40,664 bases of DNA, taken from positions 1 through 40,664 of the forward strand of contig JAIKWY010000116.1 of assembly GCA_024684395.1 (NCBI GenBank), in the 5' to 3' direction. The number at the start of each line of letters is the position of its first letter. The first letter of the stretch is position 1. This DNA comes from Oscillospiraceae bacterium (GTDB taxonomy: Bacteria; Bacillota; Clostridia; Oscillospirales; Ruminococcaceae). The position numbers were made by a program, and so were the translations under genes. The notes under the pieces were generated by a model. That model did no database searches, was not told the origin of the DNA, and worked only from the letters and a program-made list of their open reading frames with translations. Below, piece after piece: positions 35,235 through 40,664 of this stretch.

Positions 35235-36815
35235 ATGTCACTTTTCAAGAAGGCGACCGCCTTTCTGACAGCGCTCGGCATCACAGCAACGATGGCGGGC
35301 TGCGGCTATAACACGAGAGATGCGCTCGAAGTCAACGGCTACAGCGTACCGGCGGGCGTTTACATCTATTTTGCAAATAACGCCTATAGTCAGGCGCTCT
35401 CCCAGCTGAAAGAGGAGAACGAAGACCTTGACACCGAGGATAAAAAGGCTGTTCAGGCTCTGACCCTCGAAGGCAAGGATGTACGCACCTGGGTCGAGGA
35501 CAAGGCGACTGAGATGTGCGTGGACTTTGCAGCCACGGAGCTGAAATTCGACGAGCTGGGTCTTGAACTGAGCGAGGAGGACAAGCTCAACCTCGACAGC
35601 ATGATGGAATACTACTGGGGCAACAACCAGGAGGTCATGGAGAAGAACGGCATCGGCGAATCTTCCTTCAAGAAGGTCATTACTTCGAGCTACAAGAGCG
35701 ATGCCATCTTTGAGCATTACTATGGCATCGGCGGTGAGCTCGGCGTGACCGAGCAGGATCTCTATGATTATTATGTAGAGAACAACATGCGTGTACAGTA
35801 TACCAGCTTCAAGCTGACCGATACCGAGGGCAACCTGATGAAGTCCGAGGAAAAGGCAGAGATGAAGAAGCGCGTCGAGGGCTATCAGAAGCGCATCGAG
35901 GATGCCTATGCTGCCGGCGGCGCAGATGCTGCCGAGGCGGAGATGAACGCCATCACCAGTGAATATAACGAGTACCTCGACTCCCTGACTGCGGTGGATA
36001 CCGAGGATGAGACCACCGAAGCTGATACCGAGGAAGAGACCACCGAGGCTGCTGCTGAGGAAACGACCGAGACTGCCGCTGAGGAGACAACTGAAGCTGC
36101 TGCGGAGGAAACGACTGAGGCTGCTGCTGAGGAGACCACTGAGGCTGCTGCTGAGGAGACCACCGAGGCTGCTGCTGAGGAGACCACCGAGGCTGCTGCG
36201 GAAGCAGAGGAAGCTGATGCAGAGGAGACCACAGAAGCTGCTGAGGGCGAGACCGCTGAGACCGTAGAGGAGACCACCGAGGAAGCTGAGACCACGGAAG
36301 CTGCTGAGGAGACGACCGAGGCTGTTGAGGAGACCACCGAAGCCGCTGCAGAGGAGACCACGGAAGCATCTGAGGAAGAGACCACCGAGGGCGATGGCAA
36401 AGAGACCACCGAGGCTCCCACCGAGGACGAGGAGACCGAGGAGGAATCTGACCTGCATGAAAGTGAGCAGATCATCAGCGTGATCCATAAGGAAGATTAC
36501 GACGACGAGAACGACATCTACTACAATCCGAGCGAGAAGGCCTATAACATGCTCCTCGGCATTGATCCTTCCGACTATGGCAAGCCCTTCTTTGTAGAAG
36601 AGGACGAGGAATACTACCTCGTGATCCGCTATGACATCACCGAGCGCATGACCGAGGATGACCTCTGGACGGAGAGCACGATGTCCAGCACCAACTACTC
36701 CATGCACACCAAGGATTTCGAGGATCTGCTCGATACCTGGACGGATACCATGGATGTCAAGCGCAACGAAGCCGCTTACAAGCGCTACGATCCCTTCAAG
36801 TTTGACTTCACCTGA
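35235..36815 (+). CDS. Lipoprotein with SurA/PrsA-like N-terminus and a Glu/Thr/Ala repeat linker
   Basis: The 526-residue product has a lipoprotein signal ending in TMAGC (lipid-bearing cysteine at residue 22). The part that follows, GYSVPAGVYIYFANNAYSQAL and a set of acidic helices up to about 255, resembles the SurA/PrsA-type chaperone N-domain of foldases. A long acidic linker (about 256-410) contains seven exact-length units of the pattern ETTEAAAE. The C-terminal part (IISVIHKEDYDDENDIYYNPSEKAYNML and on) could be the other half of the chaperone fold; no clear parvulin isomerase motif is seen. It probably helps fold exported proteins. The start at 35235 follows ACGGAGG. Confidence 0.82.
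   Translation: MSLFKKATAFLTALGITATMAGCGYNTRDALEVNGYSVPAGVYIYFANNAYSQALSQLKEENEDLDTEDKKAVQALTLEGKDVRTWVEDKATEMCVDFAATELKFDELGLELSEEDKLNLDSMMEYYWGNNQEVMEKNGIGESSFKKVITSSYKSDAIFEHYYGIGGELGVTEQDLYDYYVENNMRVQYTSFKLTDTEGNLMKSEEKAEMKKRVEGYQKRIEDAYAAGGADAAEAEMNAITSEYNEYLDSLTAVDTEDETTEADTEEETTEAAAEETTETAAEETTEAAAEETTEAAAEETTEAAAEETTEAAAEETTEAAAEAEEADAEETTEAAEGETAETVEETTEEAETTEAAEETTEAVEETTEAAAEETTEASEEETTEGDGKETTEAPTEDEETEEESDLHESEQIISVIHKEDYDDENDIYYNPSEKAYNMLLGIDPSDYGKPFFVEEDEEYYLVIRYDITERMTEDDLWTESTMSSTNYSMHTKDFEDLLDTWTDTMDVKRNEAAYKRYDPFKFDFT
36036..36203 (+). repeat. Coding tandem repeat, seven 24-bp units
   Basis: Seven consecutive 24-bp units encode ETTEAAAE or a one-residue variant of it, within the linker of the lipoprotein. 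Units 4 to 7 are nearly identical at DNA level, so copy number could change by slippage without breaking the frame. Less regular units continue to about 36430. Confidence 0.85.
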
Positions 36816-36828
36816 TGCAACAAATACA

Positions 36829-36862
36829 GAACATCCCCCGGAAGCGATTCCGGGGGATGTTT
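36829..36862. terminator. Terminator between convergent lipoprotein and flavin reductase genes
   Basis: A near-perfect 14-pair stem runs from AACATCCCCC (from 36830) to GGGGGATGTT (ending 36861), with the loop GCGA and Ts after it. It lies 14 bases after the lipoprotein stop and could serve both strands. Confidence 0.88.
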
Positions 36863-36878
36863 TTATCATGATGCATTT

Positions 36879-37448
36879 TCAGCGGCGGGGCTTCTTCCGT
36901 ACCGAGAAGCCGAAATCCCCGCATTTTCGTCCGAGTGCGAAGTATTCGCCGTGCGCATAGGCAAGCAGCCCTGCCTGCTGGAGATTGAGCTTGCCCTTGC
37001 TGTCCACAAGACGCTCCTCCACCTGCACAGCGGTGATCTCCGCCAAGAACATCGTATGCGACCCGAGCGGGCGCATCTCCGTGACCTTGCATTCGAGGCT
37101 CACGGGGCATTCGGCGATCAGCGGCGCTGCGACCGTCTCCGCCGGGACGGGAGTCAGGCGGCATTTTGCCAGCTTATCGAGCTTGGCGCCCGTGCGCATC
37201 CCGCAGAAATCCACTGCCTTCGCCATAGAGGAAGTCGGCAGGTTGATGACGAACTCCCCGCTCTTCTCGATGATCCCGTAGGAATGCCGGGTCGGGCGCA
37301 CGGAGATATAGGTCATCGCCGGATGTGTACACACGATGCCCGTCCAGCCGATGGTCAGGACATTGGGCTGTTCCATCGTGCCGCAGGTCACGAGCGCCGG
37401 CGGCACGGGGGCAAGCAGTGCGCCTGCCTTCCATGTGAGCTTTGCCAT
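36879..37448 (-). CDS. Flavin reductase-like FMN-binding protein
   Basis: The 189-residue protein matches the flavin reductase-like (split-barrel FMN-binding) family. It has the N-terminal PVPPALVTCGTMEQPNVLTIGW, the FMN-contacting segment around GIVCTHPAMTYISVRPTRHS, EFVINLPTSSMAKAVDFCG, and the late GSHTMFLAEITAVQVEE. Members reduce FMN or carry it in redox reactions; the partner is unknown. It begins one base after the gpsA stop on the same strand, so the two genes are co-transcribed. No other oxidoreductase is beside it. Confidence 0.9.
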   Translation of the reverse strand: MAKLTWKAGALLAPVPPALVTCGTMEQPNVLTIGWTGIVCTHPAMTYISVRPTRHSYGIIEKSGEFVINLPTSSMAKAVDFCGMRTGAKLDKLAKCRLTPVPAETVAAPLIAECPVSLECKVTEMRPLGSHTMFLAEITAVQVEERLVDSKGKLNLQQAGLLAYAHGEYFALGRKCGDFGFSVRKKPRR

Positions 37449-37449
37449 A

Positions 37450-38493
37450 TCAATAGTGATCGCCGGGAGCAGTGTGCATACTGTTCAGCTGCTCCAGCGT
37501 TGTGTAGTGCTCGCATTCATGGCGGTTCGGTCTGCCCATGAGCTTGTGCAGGGACTCCCGGACATCGCCATGCTCATACAGGATATGATTGAGCTCCTCG
37601 GTGATGGGCATACTTACGCCCAGCTTCTTTGCCAGCGCCGCAGCGACCTCACAGCAGAAATAGCCCTCGACCGTGCCGACCTGGCGGACAGCTTCCTCCG
37701 GGGAAACGCCCTGCCCGATGAGCATACCGGCACGGCGGTTACGGCTGTGGACGCTCGTACAGGTCACGATCAGGTCGCCGATGCCGGTCAGACCGCCGAA
37801 CGTGTCTACCTCTGCACCCATTGCCATGCCGAGCATGGTGATCTCGTGGATGCCACGGGTCATGAGCGCCGCCTTGGTGTTGTCGCCGTAGCCCAGACCG
37901 TCGCTGACGCCGCAGGCCAGAGCGATGATGTTCTTCATCGCACCGCCCAGCTCACAGCCGATCACATCGGTGTTGACGTACAGGCGGAAGGTCGAGGTCG
38001 TGAAAATATCCTGGATATATTCCGCATACTGCACATCCTTGCAGGCGACCGCCACGGTCGTGGGGATGCCGAGGGAGAGCTCCTCCGCATGGGAGGGACC
38101 GGTCAGCGCCACAACAGGATTGTTCGGGCACTCCTCCTCAACGACCTCGCTCATGCGCTTGAAGGTCTTCGCCTCGATGCCCTTGGAGGTGTCCACAAGG
38201 ACGGTCTTTTTGTTCAGATAGGGCGAGATCTGCTTTGCCACACTGCGGACAAAGGAGGACGGGATGCCGATGATCGCCACATCCGTATCATCGAGACAAT
38301 GCAGATCATCCGAGAGTACGATCTGCTCCGAGATCTTCACGCCCGGGAGCTTGGAGGATTCGTGCTTCGTGCGCAGCTCCTCGAGTTCGGGCGCAAATGC
38401 TGACCAGACGGTCACGTCATGCCCCGCATCCACACATGTATTTGCCAGTGCCAGACCAAAAGCGCCGGCACCGATGACTGTGATCTTTGCCAT
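37450..38493 (-). CDS. gpsA: Glycerol-3-phosphate dehydrogenase [NAD(P)+] GpsA
   Basis: GpsA makes sn-glycerol 3-phosphate for phospholipids from dihydroxyacetone phosphate. The 347-residue product has the N-terminal cofactor loop VIGAGAFGLALA, LVDTSKGIE, ALTGPSHAEEL, the lysine-bearing GGAMKNIIALACGVSDG, and RGIHEITMLG. It ends with the helical domain containing FGGLTGIGDLIVTCTSVHSRNRR. All fit the family. The start at 38493 follows GAAGGAGATGTTTTCT. The flavin reductase gene follows one base after its stop. No PlsY gene lies beside it. Confidence 0.96.
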   Translation of the reverse strand: MAKITVIGAGAFGLALANTCVDAGHDVTVWSAFAPELEELRTKHESSKLPGVKISEQIVLSDDLHCLDDTDVAIIGIPSSFVRSVAKQISPYLNKKTVLVDTSKGIEAKTFKRMSEVVEEECPNNPVVALTGPSHAEELSLGIPTTVAVACKDVQYAEYIQDIFTTSTFRLYVNTDVIGCELGGAMKNIIALACGVSDGLGYGDNTKAALMTRGIHEITMLGMAMGAEVDTFGGLTGIGDLIVTCTSVHSRNRRAGMLIGQGVSPEEAVRQVGTVEGYFCCEVAAALAKKLGVSMPITEELNHILYEHGDVRESLHKLMGRPNRHECEHYTTLEQLNSMHTAPGDHY

Positions 38494-38603
38494 AGAAAAC
38501 ATCTCCTTCTCCGCCCCGCAAGTCCGGGGACTTTTTGCATTCATATAGTTAGTACCTATTACATGGAAAATGTTACAAGACGGACCCGGCATTTTTCCGA
38601 CAA

Positions 38604-38633
38604 AGATCCCCTGCTCCGTGGAACAGGGGATCT
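38604..38633 (-). terminator. Terminator of the pnt operon
   Basis: AGATCCCCTG (38604-38613) and CAGGGGATCT (38624-38633) form a perfect ten-pair stem. On the minus strand TTG follows. It lies beyond the palindromic element that follows the pntB stop. Confidence 0.75.
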
Positions 38634-38640
38634 ATTAGAG

Positions 38641-38794
38641 TTTCTCGGAAGCTGGAGAAGTGCCGGATCGCGCAGGATCTTTGTTCTGTGCGAAGTGGCT
38701 TGACCGCAGCGATACTTGCTGTATTGCAAGGTCGAGACGCAAAGCACAGGGCAAAAGGAACAAGCAAGACGGTGCTTTGGAAGGTTCCGAGAAA
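38641..38794. repeat. MITE-like element with 10-bp terminal inverted repeats
   Basis: TTTCTCGGAA (38641-38650) and TTCCGAGAAA (38785-38794) are perfect inverted ends of a 154-bp element. Their match goes on imperfectly for about 20 more bases. Inside are TTGTTCTGTGC with GCACAG...GAACAA and CTTGACC with GGTCGAG. No frame is open. The element sits five bases after the pntB stop, between the gene and its terminator. Together with the terminator it accounts for the 306 bases between gpsA and pntB. Confidence 0.7.
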
Positions 38795-38799
38795 GTCAG

Positions 38800-40233
38800 T
38801 TATTCATCCGCAAACTCACTAACCAGCGCCGATACAGTCTGTTTCGCATCGCCGTAGAGCATGACGGTGTTGTCGTTGGTGAAGAGCGGGTTCTCAACAC
38901 CGGAGAAGCCTGCGCCCTTACCACGCTTGAGCACGAATACCGTTCTTGCCTCGAAGGCGTTGATGATCGGCATACCGTACAACGGAGAGGATTCGTCCTC
39001 CAGAGCAGACGGGTTCACGACGTCGTTCGCACCGATGACGATGGCAACGTCCGTGTTCGGCATCTGCGGGTTCATCTCGTCAGCCGTTTTCAGCTGCTCA
39101 TACGGCACATTCGCCTCGGCAAGCAGCACGTTCATGTGACCGGGCATACGGCCTGCAACCGGATGGATCGCAAAGCTGACCTCTGCGCCGTTCTCTTCGA
39201 GCTTGTCACAAAGCTCCTTCACAGCGTGCTGCGCCTGCGCAACCGCCATACCGTAGCCGGGGATGAATACCACGGAGCTTGCGGCTTCGAGGATGAGGTA
39301 GGCATCCTCAACACTCATGGACTTGGGCTCCTTCGCAGGACCGTCGCCCTTCTTGGACTTGGATGCGGAGGTACTGCCGAAGAGGAGGGCGTACAGCGTG
39401 CGGTTCATCGCCTTGCACATGATGAGCGTCAGGATCAGACCGGAGGTGCCGACCAGACAGCCGGAAACGACCAGTACGGAATTGCTCAGTGCAAGACCTG
39501 CAAACGCCGCAGCCAAGCCGGAAAAGGCATTCAGCAGAGAGATGATGACGGGCATATCGCCGCCGCCGATGGCAACGACCATCGTGAAGCCGAGGATCAG
39601 GAACGCTGCGGTCGTGATGATGATGCCGATCTGTCCGAGCTGCACATCACCCGTTGCAATGCTCACTGCGTAGAGCACAACGCCCACCAGACCAGCCAGT
39701 GCGAGCAGCGCATTGATGAAGTTTTTGCCCGGGATATTGACATTTTTCTTGAAGAGCTTGCCGGAGAGCTTGCCCCATGCTACTACGGAACCGGTGAACG
39801 CGATCGCACCGATGGCAACGGTCAGACCGAGGGTCACGGCGGAGAACACATTCACATTCGGGTCAGTCATGTACTGGGTCAGCGCTACGAGCAGAGAGGA
39901 GAGACCGCCGAAGCCGTTGAACAGCGCAACGAGCTGCGGCATTCCCGTCATTTCGACCTTTTTCGCCCATACGGCACCGATGATGCCGCCGAGCACGACA
40001 GCCGCTGCCGTCCAGATATAGGCATTCTGGAGGGGCGGTGCGGTCAGGGTGTCAGTTACTTCTTTTTCAAGCAGCACCGTCACCACGGCGATGAGCATAC
40101 CGACGGAAGAGAGCAGATTGCCCTTTCTTGCGGTGTCTGCCTTTCCGAGCAGCTTGATGCCACGGATGAACAGGATGGCCGAAACCATGTATAAGATCGT
40201 CGTGAGGACGACGCTGAGATTCTCAAAACTCAC
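38800..40233 (-). CDS. pntB: NAD(P) transhydrogenase subunit beta PntB
   Basis: PntB forms the membrane channel and the NADP(H)-binding part of proton-translocating transhydrogenase, which links the proton gradient to NADPH formation. The 477-residue product has about nine membrane helices in its first 270 residues, including IAFTGSVVAWGKLSG. The soluble NADP domain includes VVFIPGYGMAVAQAQHAVKEL (the GYGMAVAQAQ motif), IHPVAGRMPGHMNVLLAEA, VIGANDVVNPSA and VFVLKRGKGAGFSG. All are intact. The start codon is GTG at 40233, overlapping the end of pntA2 as GTGA. Confidence 0.96.
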   Translation of the reverse strand: MSFENLSVVLTTILYMVSAILFIRGIKLLGKADTARKGNLLSSVGMLIAVVTVLLEKEVTDTLTAPPLQNAYIWTAAAVVLGGIIGAVWAKKVEMTGMPQLVALFNGFGGLSSLLVALTQYMTDPNVNVFSAVTLGLTVAIGAIAFTGSVVAWGKLSGKLFKKNVNIPGKNFINALLALAGLVGVVLYAVSIATGDVQLGQIGIIITTAAFLILGFTMVVAIGGGDMPVIISLLNAFSGLAAAFAGLALSNSVLVVSGCLVGTSGLILTLIMCKAMNRTLYALLFGSTSASKSKKGDGPAKEPKSMSVEDAYLILEAASSVVFIPGYGMAVAQAQHAVKELCDKLEENGAEVSFAIHPVAGRMPGHMNVLLAEANVPYEQLKTADEMNPQMPNTDVAIVIGANDVVNPSALEDESSPLYGMPIINAFEARTVFVLKRGKGAGFSGVENPLFTNDNTVMLYGDAKQTVSALVSEFADE

Positions 40234-40538
40234 TTCTTGTCATCCCCCTTTTTCTTGAACATACCGAGCATTCTGTCAGTTACCAGATAACCGCCGACCA
40301 CGTTGATGGTCGCCAGCACGATGGCAACAAAGCCCATAATATTGCTGATAAGCCCATCCGTATGCAGTGCCACGGCGGTCGCTGCGATAGCGCCGACGAT
40401 GGTGATGCCGGAGATGGCGTTGGTACCGGACATGAGGGGCGTGTGGAGCTGCGAAGGGACCTTCGAGATCAGCTCAACGCCGAGAAATCCGGCGATCACG
40501 AATACAAATACAAGCAGTAAGATCTCACCGATCATCAT
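40230..40538 (-). CDS. NAD(P) transhydrogenase subunit alpha, membrane part (PntA2/PntAB)
   Basis: The 102-residue product is the separate membrane half of the alpha subunit in the three-gene form of transhydrogenase. It has three helices and the motif SKVPSQLHTPLMSGTNAISG, which lines the proton path, then NVVGGYLVTDRMLGMF. The start at 40538 follows AAGGAGGACTAAGCC; a second ATG three bases later is possible. It is coupled to pntB by a GTGA overlap. Confidence 0.95.
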   Translation of the reverse strand: MMIGEILLLVFVFVIAGFLGVELISKVPSQLHTPLMSGTNAISGITIVGAIAATAVALHTDGLISNIMGFVAIVLATINVVGGYLVTDRMLGMFKKKGDDKK

Positions 40539-40541
40539 GGC

Positions 40542-40664
40542 TTAGTCCTCCTTAAAGCGCTCGTGGATGATCTTGCCGCCCTGCGTCAGCAGGCAGCCAC
40601 GCATGATCTCATCCTCGAGGTTGACCTGAAATTCCTTGGCTTCCTTGTTGTAAAAATGCGTCAG
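40542..40664 (-). CDS. NAD(P) transhydrogenase subunit alpha, NAD-binding part (partial, 3' end)
   Basis: The last 40 residues of a protein run off the window edge. They read HFYNKEAKEFQVNLEDEIM and end GGKIIHERFKED. Position directly before pntA2, three bases away, and the ending fit the soluble PntA1 (PntAA) subunit, a relative of alanine dehydrogenase. The call rests mainly on operon order, since the cofactor-binding part lies outside the window. Confidence 0.8.
   Translation of the reverse strand: MTHFYNKEAKEFQVNLEDEIMRGCLLTQGGKIIHERFKED

Noticed and set aside
35238-36869. 543-codon frame on the minus strand opposite the repeat-rich lipoprotein
   Set aside because: The Leu/Ser/Gly pattern is the mirror of the Glu/Thr/Ala repeats. 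The plus strand has a promoter, ribosome site, signal peptide and terminator.
38716-40194. 492-codon frame on the plus strand opposite pntB
   Set aside because: It is a mirror of a highly conserved enzyme gene and starts within a palindromic element.

Overview
The window looks like chromosome from a fairly GC-rich Firmicute of the Clostridia, most likely a Ruminococcus-like Oscillospiraceae. The grounds are AGGAGG-type ribosome binding sites, textbook sigma-A promoters, an anaerobic (cbi) cobalamin pathway, a BspA-type leucine-rich-repeat surface protein, a CmpB-family membrane protein, Thr/Glu/Ala-rich lipoproteins and a two-part PntA transhydrogenase subunit. This is inference from gene content; no rRNA or tRNA gene was recognised.

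Layout. 1-8.9 kb: a plus-strand adenosylcobalamin block, cbiET-cbiA-cbiB, cobD, a HAD phosphatase, cbiF-cbiG, an 80-residue orphan and cobT, closed by a terminator. 8.9-13.8 kb: thpR (minus), a two-gene membrane protein/lipoprotein unit, nnrE-nnrD and another lipoprotein. 13.8-18.8 kb: a minus-strand FtsX-type ABC exporter behind a promoter with an 18-bp palindrome, preceded by tetR-gph. 18.8-20.3 kb: an HD hydrolase and a CmpB-like membrane protein, expressed from a promoter whose -10 overlaps that of tetR. 20.3-23.05 kb: repeats, a hairpin array, a beta-propeller-like protein, then about 1 kb without a protein gene that carries a promoter, a series of hairpins and a terminator, best read as a large structured non-coding RNA of about 590 nt. 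23.05-28.9 kb: a minus-strand run of HD-GYP protein, unknown protein, rarA and two paralogous membrane proteins, one with a frameshifted tail. 28.9-35.0 kb: a phosphatase-like protein with a changed active site, glyA, a 44-residue peptide gene behind a leucine-rich-repeat protein, a small alarmone synthetase and an SDR enzyme. 35.2-40.7 kb: a repeat-rich lipoprotein (plus), then flavin reductase/gpsA and the pntA1-pntA2-pntB operon (minus).

Two themes cut across the genes. First, intergenic spaces hold a mosaic family of GC-rich palindromic modules (56-140, 3718-3914, 4981-5038, 11198-11402, 13037-13138, 17335-17425, 20337-20460, 38641-38794), one of which is split by a 51-bp palindromic insert. 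Second, at least five promoters share the core TGTGC followed by TATAMT, including the promoter of the putative large RNA. The strongest candidate for something undescribed is the RNA locus at 22.07-22.91 kb, followed by the covarying hairpin array at 20.5-20.75 kb and the surface protein/short peptide unit at 31.0-33.4 kb.
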